Source: an uncultured Aquimarina sp.
GTDB lineage: Bacteria; Bacteroidota; Bacteroidia; Flavobacteriales; Flavobacteriaceae
Direction: 5' to 3'
DNA length: 64,000 nt
NCBI RefSeq assembly: GCF_947492965.1
Contig: NZ_CANLOZ010000002.1
Location: 620,001 to 684,000, forward strand
The first letter of the stretch is position 1. Each line of letters opens with the position of its first letter. The translations under genes and the position numbers were made by a program. A model generated the notes under the pieces. It had not been told where the DNA came from, ran no database searches, and saw nothing but the letters and a program-made list of their open reading frames with translations. Positions 33,918-43,217 of this stretch are shown here, in pieces.

Positions 33918-36017
33918 CTAATTATTTTGATTCTCACTTAATTTTAAATGTAAATACGTATAAATCGTAGCTAACATATCCGCACTTTGTTCATTGGTAG
34001 ATGCACCTCCATGACCTCCTTCAACTGTTTCATGGTAAAGAAAAGGATGCCCCATATTCATCATTTTAGCAGCCATTTTTCTAGCATGACCTGGGTGAAC
34101 CCTGTCGTCTTTAGTAGACGTTACAAAGAGTACTTCTGGATACTTTTTATCTTCTAGTATATTATGATATGGAGAATATTTTTTGATATATTCCCATTCT
34201 TCTGGAATATCTGGGTTTCCATACTCTGCTACCCAACTAGCTCCCGCCAATAATTTAGAATAGCGCTTCATGTCCAATAATGGTGCACCTACGACAACAG
34301 CGTTATACAACTCAGGTCTTTGCGTGAAAACCACTCCAGCCATTAAACCACCATTACTCCAGCCATAAACACCTAAATGTTTAGGTGATGTTATCCCTTT
34401 TTTAATTAAATCTTCGCTGACTGCATAAAAATCATCATATGCATTCTGTCTTTTTTCTTTCAAAGCTGCTTGATGCCAATCAGGACCAAACTCACCTCCT
34501 CCTCTAATATTAGCCAAAACGTATACTCCTCCTTGCTCTATCCAACCAATTCCTCTACTTGTGTTGTAACTAGGTCGACTAGCTGAATTGAAACCTCCAT
34601 AAGCATAAATTAATGTCGGGTTTTTGCTATTTAAAATAATATCTTTTTTATGAACAATAAAATACGGAATGGAAGTTCCATCTTTTGAAGTAGCCATATA
34701 TTGATTTACTACTAACCCATATGTATTGAAGTTATCTTTATTCTTCTTAAATATTTTTATATCGTCATTGTTAGCAAAATATAATGTCGTCGGAGTAATA
34801 AAATTACTGAAAGTAAAAAAATATCTATTATTTTCTCCCATACTCGATGAACCAAGTGAAATACTTCCCAATTTCGGTGCTTCAATTTCTTTTCCAGCCC
34901 AAGAATTGTTTTCGAATTTATATTTGTAAAGAACATTTTTCACATTATTCATTGTATTAACGATAATAAAATCTTTGGAAATAGAAGTAGAAGTGAAACT
35001 AGAGGTCTTATTAGGTTTATAGATCGTTTTTACGTCAAATTTTCCCTCCAATGCTTGGTTTAAATCAAAACTCACTAAAGAACCTTTATTGAACACTTTT
35101 CCATTAATATTCCAATCAGATTGCAAGTCTATGATAGCTTCAGTTTTAAAAAAACCATAAATATTCGAATCAGAAGGTATATCAATCTTTTTCAATTTAT
35201 TATTCTGTAAATAGTATGCCTCATATTCATAAAAAGTTTTGGCATTAAGAATAATAGTAATCTTTTTTCCATTGCGGTAAAAATTTTGACCAAAAACTCC
35301 TATTCGATTTTTATCAGTTTCATAAATCATTTTAGCTTCTTCGATTGGAGTTCCTCTTTTCCAAATTTTTGCTTGTCTAGGATATCCTGATTCTGTTAAG
35401 GATTCCTTGCCAAAATTTCTATATACCAATAAATGATCTCGATCAATCCAGGAAGCACCACCTTTACTTTCCCCCAATACAAAACCATCTTGTACAAATG
35501 ATCTAGTCTCTATATCAAACTCCCTGATTTCACTTTCATCTTTTCCTCCATTTGAAAGTGTAATTAGACATAGTTTATTATCTGGTTTTAGCCAAGAAAC
35601 ACCTTCATAAACCCATTGTTTTTTTTCTTTTTTTGACAATTCATCGAAATCGAGAATTGTTTCCCAATCGTTCTTATGATTTACATAGTCTTTAAAAAGC
35701 ATTCTCCTTAAAAGACCTCGTTCATTCTTCTCATCCGTCCAGAAGTTATAAACATAATCCCCAACTATAGATGGATAAGCAATTTTGTCTTTATCATTAA
35801 ATGTATTTAATAACTTTTCTTTTAATGGTTCAAAAAGTGGATTAGAAGTTATTCTTTTTTCAGAAATCTTATTTTGTGTTTTTACCCATTCCAAAGATTT
35901 TTTACTTTCTACCTCTTCTAACCAAATATATGGATCTTCGATTTCAGAAGATTGAGCTATCAATAGTCTGGATATTAACAAAAAGGTCACTATAAAGGAA
36001 CATTTTATATTTCTCAT
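33918..36017 (-). CDS. Secreted prolyl oligopeptidase (S9A)
   Basis: This 699-residue serine peptidase cuts short peptides after proline. The signal peptide MRNIKCSFIVTFLLISRLLIAQ is followed by the family start IEDPYIWLEEVESKKSLEWV and a seven-bladed propeller. The C-terminal alpha/beta-hydrolase domain has the nucleophile in YGWSNGGLMAGVV, Asp in TSTKDDRVHPGHARK and His in VEGGHGGAS. All three are present. It is predicted periplasmic or extracellular. It is a single gene. Confidence 0.93.
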   Translation of the reverse strand: MRNIKCSFIVTFLLISRLLIAQSSEIEDPYIWLEEVESKKSLEWVKTQNKISEKRITSNPLFEPLKEKLLNTFNDKDKIAYPSIVGDYVYNFWTDEKNERGLLRRMLFKDYVNHKNDWETILDFDELSKKEKKQWVYEGVSWLKPDNKLCLITLSNGGKDESEIREFDIETRSFVQDGFVLGESKGGASWIDRDHLLVYRNFGKESLTESGYPRQAKIWKRGTPIEEAKMIYETDKNRIGVFGQNFYRNGKKITIILNAKTFYEYEAYYLQNNKLKKIDIPSDSNIYGFFKTEAIIDLQSDWNINGKVFNKGSLVSFDLNQALEGKFDVKTIYKPNKTSSFTSTSISKDFIIVNTMNNVKNVLYKYKFENNSWAGKEIEAPKLGSISLGSSSMGENNRYFFTFSNFITPTTLYFANNDDIKIFKKNKDNFNTYGLVVNQYMATSKDGTSIPYFIVHKKDIILNSKNPTLIYAYGGFNSASRPSYNTSRGIGWIEQGGVYVLANIRGGGEFGPDWHQAALKEKRQNAYDDFYAVSEDLIKKGITSPKHLGVYGWSNGGLMAGVVFTQRPELYNAVVVGAPLLDMKRYSKLLAGASWVAEYGNPDIPEEWEYIKKYSPYHNILEDKKYPEVLFVTSTKDDRVHPGHARKMAAKMMNMGHPFLYHETVEGGHGGASTNEQSADMLATIYTYLHLKLSENQNN

Positions 36018-36208
36018 TATTTATTTTTTTGTAATTATATAACATTTAGAAGTTTAATAAATCTTTAATATTGTACTTCCAGATATTAGTGTTTCAAATT
36101 GGATTATTGTTACCATGTTTCCCACAAAAAACATATTTAATAAGTAAATATTGATTAATGTGATTTTCTAATCAAAAGAAATGTATTCGTGTTTTTATAC
36201 ATCTTTTA

Positions 36209-39130
36209 TTAGTTCAAAGCATTTCTTAAAATACTAATAGGATGTTTGGCTACTCGCTTTGTTCCGTCCTTGATTTGATGTCTACAACTCGTTCCAACCG
36301 CTGCAATTACAGTAGTTTCAGGAGCTTTTCGAATGGCGGGAAATAAGGTTTGTTCTCCAATCTGCATACTTACATCATAATGTTCTTTCTCATATCCAAA
36401 TGATCCTGCCATACCACAACAACCTGACGGTATGATCGTTACTTTAAAATTTTTAGGAAGATTTAAGTATACAAACGTTGTTTGAATATTAGATAATGCT
36501 TTCTGATGACAATGACCATGAAGTTTTATTGTTTTTTCCTCTCTACTAAATTGATCTGAAGTTATATTTCCTAACTCAATTTCAGATTTCAGAAATTCAT
36601 CAATTAGAAATACTTGGTTAGAAAGCTGTTTTGCCTCTTCCTTTTTATCTGCCAATTTTAAATATTCATCTCTAAAGGTTAATATAGCAGAAGGCTCTAA
36701 TCCAATCAAAGGTGATTTTTCGGAAATTATGTTGCTAAAAATATCGATGTTTTCATTAGCCAATTCCTTTGCCTGTTCTAACAATCCTTTAGAAATAAAT
36801 GTTCTTCCACTTTCTTTGTGATCAGTAATTAATACTTCATATCCCAGACTGGTTAGTAGTTCTATAGCATCAATTCCTATATCAGTATCTAACTGATTTG
36901 TAAATTCATCTACAAAAAAGTAAACTGTTTTGATAGGATTTTGAGGTTGCAAGGTGGCTAAATTCTCCTGACACCACTTTTTCAAAGATTTACGACTTAA
37001 CTGCGGTAGTTCTCTTTTTTTGGCAACTCCTAAAGTCGATTTAAGAATTCCAGAAGTTAGTTTGTTCTTAAAAAAGAAATTTGTGACTCCAGGCGCAATT
37101 CTTCCCAAATCATTTAATCGGTTATTATATGCGAACAATTTTGTTCGTAAAGAAACACCGTTAGCCTTTTGATACTGATACTCAAACTCTGCTTTTAACG
37201 AAGCTACATCCACATTAGAAGGACATTCTGAAGAACATCCTTTACAGCTAATACATAAATCAAAGACTTCTTTCAACTCTTTTGTATCAAACTTATTAGC
37301 CTTTGTATTATTAGTTAATACCTCTCTTAATGCATTGGCTCTTCCTCGTGTAGTATCCTTTTCATTTTTGGTAGCTCTATAACTAGGACACATTGTACCA
37401 CCAGCTTCTACGGATTTTCTACAATCACCGCTTCCATTACATTTTTCTGCAGCACGAAGGATTCCTAAAGAATCCGTAAAATCTAATAAGGTTTCTATTT
37501 CTGGTTCTTTTCTATCAATCTCATAGCGCAACTGTTCATCCATAGGAAAAGCATCCACAATTTTTCCTGGATTAAAAATATGATTAGGATCAAATACTTT
37601 CTTAATTCTCTTTAATATTTGATAATTTTCATTCCCAATCATAAAAGGAATATATCCAGCTCTAACGATTCCATCACCATGTTCTCCGCTCATCGATCCT
37701 TTAAACTTTTTTACCAAGGTTGCTACATCATCTGTAATCTTTTTAAAAAGTACAACATCTGTCTTCTTTTTAAGATCTAAAATTGGTCGTAAATGTAATT
37801 CTCCAGCTCCTGCATGCGCATAGTATACCGCTTGTTGATCATATTTCTTCATCAACTCTGTAAACTCTGAAATATAATTAGCTAAATCAGGTAAAGCAAC
37901 AGCTGTGTCTTCTATACAAGCTACTGCTTTTTTATCACCCACGATATTTCCTAATAATCCTAATCCTGCTTTTCTTAATTCTAAAGCCTGATGTATTTCG
38001 TTTCCTGATAAAATAGGATTCGCATAGGATAATTTAGAAGCTTTAATGGTTTCTATAAGTGCTGTTTTTTGCTTTTCTAGGGTCTGCAAATCATTTGCTC
38101 TTAATTCTAAAAGTAAGATAGCTTCTGGATCATCTTCTATAAAGAATCGGTTTTTAAGCTGCTCTACATTATTCTTTGTACAATCCAAAATGGTTTTATC
38201 CATCATTTCGCAAGTAAATAATGGATGTTCCATTACCGGAGCTACCGCTAATAAACAGTCTTCTATCGAATGAAAGTGCGAAGCAATCATTAAAGATTCC
38301 TTCGGCGGTAATACATCTAATTGTAAGGTAATCTGTGTAGTAAAAGCTAATGTTCCCTCACTACCAGCCAACAAATCGCACATATTAAAATCCTTAAGAC
38401 CTTCGGAAAAAACATTGGTTTTAATCAATTCATCAATTGCATACCCAGTATTACGCCTATGAATATCAGATTTTGGAAAATTTTCCTCTATATGTTTCTG
38501 CACCTCAGATGATGACAATTCTTTATATAATTCCTTATAAATAGTACCTTCTAAGGTGTTTTCTTTAGTTTTATGAAGAAACTCCTCTTTGGAGATATCG
38601 GAGAAAGTAACCTCGCTCCCATCGGATAATAATGTTTGCAGTTCTAATACCTTATCTCTCGTTACCCCATACTGAATAGAAGTAGTTCCGCTACTGTTAT
38701 TTCCAACCATTCCACCAATCATACAACGATTAGAAGTTGATGTATTTGGCCCAAAAAACAAACCATAAGGTTGTAAAAATCGATTGAGGTCATCTCTAAT
38801 GACCCCTGGTTGTACAGTAACTGTCTTCTTTACTTCATCTACTGCTATTATTTCTGTAAAATACTTGGAAACGTCTACTACGATTCCGTCTCCCACACAT
38901 TGACCTGCCAAAGAGGTTCCTGCTGTTCTTGGAATTAAACCACAGTTATTTTTATTAGCAAAAGCTATAATCTTTTTTAAATCACTTATGTTTTTTGGAA
39001 AAGCAACTGCGGTTGGAATTCTCCTATATACAGAAGCATCTGTGGCATATAATGATTTCGTAAGCGTATCAAATGCTAAGTCTCCGACTAATTGAGTTTT
39101 TAAGGCATTTAGATCTTTTTCTGGTATCAT
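36209..39130 (-). CDS. FAD/Fe-S D-2-hydroxyacid dehydrogenase (YdiJ/GlcD-GlcF fusion type), probable D-2-hydroxyglutarate dehydrogenase
   Basis: The protein has 973 residues. The N-terminal FAD-binding domain includes GLIPRTAGTSLAGQCVGDGI and GNNSSGTTSIQYG. An oxidase C-terminal domain ends near GDGIVRAGYIPFMIG and DPNHIFNPGKI. Fe-S motifs follow: CNGSGDC..CPSY, then CISCKGCSSECPSNVD. The last third has two CCG-type segments (HGHCHQKAL and SGCCGMAGSFGYE). The layout matches YdiJ, for which D-2-hydroxyglutarate activity is known, and distantly GlcDF. It starts within the stop of an Lrp regulator (ATGA overlap) and is divergent from a DUF1338 enzyme that makes D-2-hydroxyglutarate. The substrate is inferred from this context. 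Confidence 0.87.
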   Translation of the reverse strand: MIPEKDLNALKTQLVGDLAFDTLTKSLYATDASVYRRIPTAVAFPKNISDLKKIIAFANKNNCGLIPRTAGTSLAGQCVGDGIVVDVSKYFTEIIAVDEVKKTVTVQPGVIRDDLNRFLQPYGLFFGPNTSTSNRCMIGGMVGNNSSGTTSIQYGVTRDKVLELQTLLSDGSEVTFSDISKEEFLHKTKENTLEGTIYKELYKELSSSEVQKHIEENFPKSDIHRRNTGYAIDELIKTNVFSEGLKDFNMCDLLAGSEGTLAFTTQITLQLDVLPPKESLMIASHFHSIEDCLLAVAPVMEHPLFTCEMMDKTILDCTKNNVEQLKNRFFIEDDPEAILLLELRANDLQTLEKQKTALIETIKASKLSYANPILSGNEIHQALELRKAGLGLLGNIVGDKKAVACIEDTAVALPDLANYISEFTELMKKYDQQAVYYAHAGAGELHLRPILDLKKKTDVVLFKKITDDVATLVKKFKGSMSGEHGDGIVRAGYIPFMIGNENYQILKRIKKVFDPNHIFNPGKIVDAFPMDEQLRYEIDRKEPEIETLLDFTDSLGILRAAEKCNGSGDCRKSVEAGGTMCPSYRATKNEKDTTRGRANALREVLTNNTKANKFDTKELKEVFDLCISCKGCSSECPSNVDVASLKAEFEYQYQKANGVSLRTKLFAYNNRLNDLGRIAPGVTNFFFKNKLTSGILKSTLGVAKKRELPQLSRKSLKKWCQENLATLQPQNPIKTVYFFVDEFTNQLDTDIGIDAIELLTSLGYEVLITDHKESGRTFISKGLLEQAKELANENIDIFSNIISEKSPLIGLEPSAILTFRDEYLKLADKKEEAKQLSNQVFLIDEFLKSEIELGNITSDQFSREEKTIKLHGHCHQKALSNIQTTFVYLNLPKNFKVTIIPSGCCGMAGSFGYEKEHYDVSMQIGEQTLFPAIRKAPETTVIAAVGTSCRHQIKDGTKRVAKHPISILRNALN

Positions 39131-39606
39131 ATACTTTGTCCCTTTACCAATGAATCTAGTGTGATTTGTCTTTTAAAATTTGTATCGAAACAAATAAAAC
39201 TATCGGTGCCTGCTACCCCATCGATTTGATGTACTTGCTCATACAAGATATTTCTAAGATGATGATTATCAAAAGCAAAGATCAAAATAAAAAGAGCATA
39301 ATTACCAGAAACATAATTACATTCTAATATCTCCGGAATTTTAGCAAGATCATCTACTACAGACTTGGCATATCTAGCTTCTTTGAGTCGAATACCTACA
39401 TATGACTTTGTTTTATAGCCAATTCGTTTTTCATCAATAACAAATTCAGCTTTATCAATAACCCCATTTTCTTTTAATTTTCTAATTCTTTGATGCACTA
39501 GAGAATTAGAAATTTTTAATTCTTCAGCAATTTGTGAAAATGGTTTCCTCGCATCTTTACGTATTTGCAATAAAATCTGCTGATCTATGTAATCAAAATG
39601 ACTCAT
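39127..39606 (-). CDS. Lrp/AsnC-family transcription regulator
   Basis: The protein has 159 residues from the ATG ending at 39606. A longer start at 39642 adds an unlikely N-terminus. The helix-turn-helix is in DYIDQQILLQIRKDARKPFSQIAEEL and ISNSLVHQRIRKLKENGVI. A RAM ligand domain follows, with an ILECNYVSGNYALFILIFA core. Such proteins sense amino acids or derivatives. Its stop overlaps the start of the FAD/Fe-S dehydrogenase gene. With the divergent DUF1338 gene and a candidate inverted repeat at 39719-39740, it is the likely local regulator of both. Confidence 0.93.
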   Translation of the reverse strand: MSHFDYIDQQILLQIRKDARKPFSQIAEELKISNSLVHQRIRKLKENGVIDKAEFVIDEKRIGYKTKSYVGIRLKEARYAKSVVDDLAKIPEILECNYVSGNYALFILIFAFDNHHLRNILYEQVHQIDGVAGTDSFICFDTNFKRQITLDSLVKGQSI

Positions 39607-39718
39607 AAACAATTGAATTTTAAAAGATCTATACTTAAACAAAGAATCCTCTCTGCGAGCAAAATCAATTTGACATAAAAAAAATCAATAAACAGTTAAA
39701 TAAGTTTATATCATCAAT

Positions 39719-39740
39719 AATACTAGTCAAATGTAGTATT
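39719..39740. promoter_or_regulatory. Candidate operator of the Lrp-type regulator
   Basis: The inverted repeat AATACTA-N8-TAGTATT has 7-base perfect arms and sits 26 bases upstream of the DUF1338 start and 112 bases upstream of the regulator start. Symmetry and position fit a regulator site. The Lrp assignment is inference. Confidence 0.35.
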
Positions 39741-39766
39741 TTTACATCAAAAACAAACAGATAAAA

Positions 39767-40582
39767 ATGAATTCTACACTTTTTTTCTCAGCACTATGGA
39801 AACAGTATGCTGATAAAACACCTTCTGCTCATAAAGTTAAATCATTATTAGAAAAAGAAAATGAAACTGTATATAATGATCATATTGCTATTAGAACTTT
39901 TGATGACCCCAGAACAAACATAGAGGTAATTGCCAAACCTTTTTTATCAATGGGATATACAGAAATGGGAGAGTATCATTTTGAAGCTAAAAAGCTTTAT
40001 GCAAAACATTATGAAAACCTAGAAGATCCAGACGCTCCAAAGATTTTTATAAGTCAATTACTAACCGCTCATTTTTCTGAAGAACTACAATCGAACATAA
40101 AAAAGATTTTAGATGCTTGTGAGCAAACTGTTTTTGATAAAGACGATCTTATATTAAAAGGACGAGTTTGGGAAACACCTTCTTACGAAATATATCAATC
40201 TTTACAAGAAGAATCTGAATATGCCGCTTGGATGTATGTTAATGGATTTTGCTCTAACCATTTCACGGTAGATGTAAATAAGCTTAAAAACTTTGAGAAT
40301 CTTCATCTTTTAAATGATTTTTTGAAAGACAATGGTTTTGCAATGAATACATCTGGTGGTGAAATCAAAGGTACTCCTGAGCAGTTTTTAGAACAATCTA
40401 GTATTCTAGCGGATAAAATCGAAATGGAGTTTGTAGAAGGAATCAGAGAAATAACCTCTTGTTATTATGAGTTCGCATTTAGATATACACAAGATAATGG
40501 AAAATTATTTACTGGTTTTATTGCCAATTCTGCAGATAAAATATTTGAAAGTACTGATATGAAACTTCAAAAAACACAATAA
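39767..40582 (+). CDS. DUF1338 (HglS-type) 2-oxoadipate dioxygenase/decarboxylase
   Basis: This 271-residue cytosolic enzyme belongs to the family whose characterised members (HglS) convert 2-oxoadipate to D-2-hydroxyglutarate with oxygen and Fe(II) in lysine degradation. The probable metal ligands are His39 (YNDHIAIRTF), His165 (CSNHFTVDV) and Glu235 (YYEFAFRY), matching the His-His-Glu order. NHF and GIREITSCYYEFAFR are conserved family segments. It is shorter than the roughly 460-residue pseudomonad form but within the range of the smaller class. It is divergent from an Lrp regulator and a D-2-hydroxyglutarate-type dehydrogenase, which supports the same role. Confidence 0.87.
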   Translation: MNSTLFFSALWKQYADKTPSAHKVKSLLEKENETVYNDHIAIRTFDDPRTNIEVIAKPFLSMGYTEMGEYHFEAKKLYAKHYENLEDPDAPKIFISQLLTAHFSEELQSNIKKILDACEQTVFDKDDLILKGRVWETPSYEIYQSLQEESEYAAWMYVNGFCSNHFTVDVNKLKNFENLHLLNDFLKDNGFAMNTSGGEIKGTPEQFLEQSSILADKIEMEFVEGIREITSCYYEFAFRYTQDNGKLFTGFIANSADKIFESTDMKLQKTQ

Positions 40583-40699
40583 AATCAGGTATTTACGTTT
40601 GTACCCATATGAAATTAACAAAATCTTAGGTAATGTTGCTACATTAAAAATTGGCATCTAGCGTTATACTTAGGAAAATTAACAAAAAACAAATTCATA

Positions 40700-41191
40700 A
40701 TGACGAAGCGTATATTATTCACATTCCTTGTTGTAGTGGCTTCTATCTTATCAGCAAAAGCACAGGACATTCCAGAACATGCAATTGGTTTACGATTAAG
40801 CGAAAGTGATGGTTTTTGGGCTGAAGCCTCCTATCAAGCACGATTAAGTTCAGATACCAGAATCGAATTAGATCTTGGTGTACAAGGAAGAAATCGATAC
40901 AATGCCTTAAAACTTACAGGAATGTATCATTGGGTATTTAACATCGATGGAGGTTTAAATTGGTATGTAGGTCCAGGAATCGGTGGTGGTCTCGTAGATT
41001 TTGATAATGATTTGGATAACCGAGATGATCTGGAACCTTTTGGTTTCGTTACCGGTGATGTTGGAATTGAATATCATTTTGATTTCCCATTACAAATTTC
41101 ACTTGATTTCAGACCTGAGATTTATTTCGATGATTATAATGATGATGATATCATATTTAATTTAGGACTGAGTGCACGGTATAAGTTCTAG
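40700..41191 (+). CDS. Small outer-membrane beta-barrel protein A
   Basis: The protein has 163 residues with a cleaved signal peptide ending AKAQ and a mature start DIPEHAIGLRLSE. The rest alternates hydrophobic and polar strands (IELDLGVQGR, WYVGPGIGGG, LGLSARYKF), ending in an aromatic residue as outer-membrane barrels do. It is a close design match to the next gene, sharing AQDIP..AIG.RLSE and the tail LG.SARY.F. The two are tandem paralogues. It ends at a strong hairpin, so each has its own transcript end. Confidence 0.78.
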   Translation: MTKRILFTFLVVVASILSAKAQDIPEHAIGLRLSESDGFWAEASYQARLSSDTRIELDLGVQGRNRYNALKLTGMYHWVFNIDGGLNWYVGPGIGGGLVDFDNDLDNRDDLEPFGFVTGDVGIEYHFDFPLQISLDFRPEIYFDDYNDDDIIFNLGLSARYKF

Positions 41192-41213
41192 AAAATAATA
41201 CACTTAGAAAATG

Positions 41214-41253
41214 AATAACCCTTGGGCAATTATACCCAAGGGTTATTTTTTTA
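41214..41253 (+). terminator. Terminator between the tandem barrel genes
   Basis: A perfect 13-base stem (AATAACCCTTGGG and its complement, 41214-41226 and 41235-41247) with an 8-base loop is followed by a T-rich tail. Confidence 0.92.
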
Positions 41254-41319
41254 TTTTAAAATGTTAACCTTTTAATTCTAATGTATACAAAAGATAAATT
41301 TCAAAAAAACCTTATAATC

Positions 41320-41856
41320 ATGAAAAAATTATTTTTTGTTGCATTCTTAATCCTAACTACCTTTTCTACACACGCACAGGATATCCCGAAAAATGCTATC
41401 GGTATTCGATTATCAGAAGGTGTAGTTGGCGATGAAGGATTCGGTCCTGAAATCACTTATCAAAGACAATTATTTGGAGAGCACAATAGAATCGACTTAA
41501 ATCTAAGCTGGAGAACAAATTCTTTTATCAATACCTACAGAGGAGGTGGATATTTTCACTGGAGTTATAATATCTGGGATAACCTAAACTGGTTTGCAGG
41601 TCCTGGAATTGGAGCCGGATATATAGACTTCAAAACTAGTTTTTTTGGTATAGGAATATCCAGTAATAGAGATAGTGAATTCTTCCCATATGTAGGTGCT
41701 GATTTTGGGGTAGATTATCGTTTCGATTTTCCGTTGCAAGTAGCTTTTAGTATACGTCCTACCTATGATATTCATAATATCGAAAATGCTGCAGGAGTAA
41801 ATGACGTAGATAACTTTGGAGTTAATATTGGTATTGCCGCTAGATATACTTTTTAA
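41320..41856 (+). CDS. Small outer-membrane beta-barrel protein B
   Basis: The protein has 178 residues from the ATG at 41320. The upstream in-frame ATG at 41281 would add a non-signal N-terminus. The signal peptide MKKLFFVAFLILTTFSTHAQ is followed by DIPKNAIGIRLSEG, nearly the same opening as the upstream protein. The strands (YGGGYFHWSYNIW-like, FAGPGIGAGYIDF and FRFDFPLQVAFSIRP) and the C-terminal ARYTF indicate a small barrel. It is a tandem paralogue of the upstream gene, separated by a terminator. The function is unknown. Confidence 0.78.
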   Translation: MKKLFFVAFLILTTFSTHAQDIPKNAIGIRLSEGVVGDEGFGPEITYQRQLFGEHNRIDLNLSWRTNSFINTYRGGGYFHWSYNIWDNLNWFAGPGIGAGYIDFKTSFFGIGISSNRDSEFFPYVGADFGVDYRFDFPLQVAFSIRPTYDIHNIENAAGVNDVDNFGVNIGIAARYTF

Positions 41857-41894
41857 TAATAAAAGATCAATTGATTTGATTTTTGTTTAGTTGT

Positions 41895-41925
41895 AAAGCA
41901 CTGTTGTCATGGACAACGGTGCTTT
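41895..41925. terminator. Terminator between convergent barrel B and bshA genes
   Basis: A 14-pair stem (AAAGCACTGTTGTC with its complement, one G-U pair on the plus strand, 3-base loop) lies exactly between the stops of two convergent genes. The T-tracts are weak on both sides. Confidence 0.6.
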
Positions 41926-41926
41926 G

Positions 41927-43054
41927 TTATACAGTTGCTAACGCATTCTCATATAACTCCACATATATAGGAACGATATTATCAATATCAAACTTTAGCG
42001 CCTGCTGGAATGCACCTTCTTTAAACTTTACTAAAGTATCGTCATCTTTAAGAATACGAATAGCATTGGTAGACATTTCTTGTATATTACCCACATCACT
42101 TAAATAACCAGATACCCCATCTTTATTTACCTCGGGAATTCCACCAGCGTTACTAGATATAACTGGCACTTTATTAACCATTGCTTCTAAAGCGGCTAAT
42201 CCAAAGCTTTCTCTTTCTGAAGGAAGTAAAAACAAATCCGAAAAACACAAAATTTTATCTATCTCATTACTATTCCCTAAAAAGATAACTTTGTCCTTAA
42301 TCCCAAGATCCTTGCACTTCTTTTCAGCAGATTCACGTTCGGGACCGTCTCCTACCATTAATAATTTAGCAGGAATTTCTTTCTGAACATTATAGAATAT
42401 ATCTACAATATCCATTATTCTTTTAACGGGTCTAAAATTACTGATATGTGTTACTATTCTTTCTTCAGGTGTTGCCATTAATTCTCTTTGACATTCGGTA
42501 AAATCAGCTTTACGAATGCTTGCATCAATAAAGTTAGGAACTACCTCAATCTTTTTCTTAATATCAAAGAGTCTTAAAGTATCTTCCTTTAAACTAGCTG
42601 AAACTGAAGTTACTATATCACTATTATTAATACTAAAAGTTACCGCTGGTTTGTAAAAAGGATGATTTCCCACAAGTGTGATATCAGTACCATGAAGGGT
42701 AGTTACCATAGGAATATGTATTCCTTCTTCTTCTAAAATCTCTTTAGCCATGTAGCCTGCATACGCATGTGGAATTGCATAGTGTACATGTAATAATTCT
42801 ATATTGTACTTTTTAACTGTATTAACCAGTTTACTGGAAAGTGCTAATTCATAAGGTTGATAATGAAAGAGCGGATATTCTGGAACAGTTACCTCATGAA
42901 AATGAATATTGGGATTTAATAATTCCAATCTAACTGGCTGCTTATAGGTAACAAAGTGTACTTGATGGTTTAACTTTGCAAGTGCAATTCCTAATTCAGT
43001 GGCAACTACTCCACTACCACCAAATGTTGGGTAACAAACAATAGCAATATTCAT
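41927..43054 (-). CDS. bshA: N-acetyl-alpha-D-glucosaminyl L-malate synthase
   Basis: BshA joins UDP-N-acetylglucosamine and L-malate in the first step of bacillithiol synthesis. It is a 375-residue GT4 glycosyltransferase. It opens MNIAIVCYPTFGGSGVVATELG; the GSGVVATELG element, HVHYAIPHAYAGYMA, TTLHGTDITLVG and PNFIDASIRK are diagnostic for BshA rather than generic GT4 enzymes. The C-terminal SERESFGLAALEAM is the nucleotide-sugar motif. The genes for the deacetylase and the cysteine ligase (bshB, bshC) are not in this window. Its presence indicates bacillithiol as a low-molecular-weight thiol. Confidence 0.95.
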   Translation of the reverse strand: MNIAIVCYPTFGGSGVVATELGIALAKLNHQVHFVTYKQPVRLELLNPNIHFHEVTVPEYPLFHYQPYELALSSKLVNTVKKYNIELLHVHYAIPHAYAGYMAKEILEEEGIHIPMVTTLHGTDITLVGNHPFYKPAVTFSINNSDIVTSVSASLKEDTLRLFDIKKKIEVVPNFIDASIRKADFTECQRELMATPEERIVTHISNFRPVKRIMDIVDIFYNVQKEIPAKLLMVGDGPERESAEKKCKDLGIKDKVIFLGNSNEIDKILCFSDLFLLPSERESFGLAALEAMVNKVPVISSNAGGIPEVNKDGVSGYLSDVGNIQEMSTNAIRILKDDDTLVKFKEGAFQQALKFDIDNIVPIYVELYENALATV

Positions 43055-43217
43055 CTATGTATTCTATTTTTAAAGTAGGTTAGATGGAATTCGCCAATGA
43101 TTGTAGAATCGAATTAGTGATCTATATTTATGGCGCATTTCACAAATACAATTTTCTTTACGCTGCACAATGTACAAGAAAATTAGTATTGCTTATTGTT
43201 AAAAGAGTTGTAAAATC

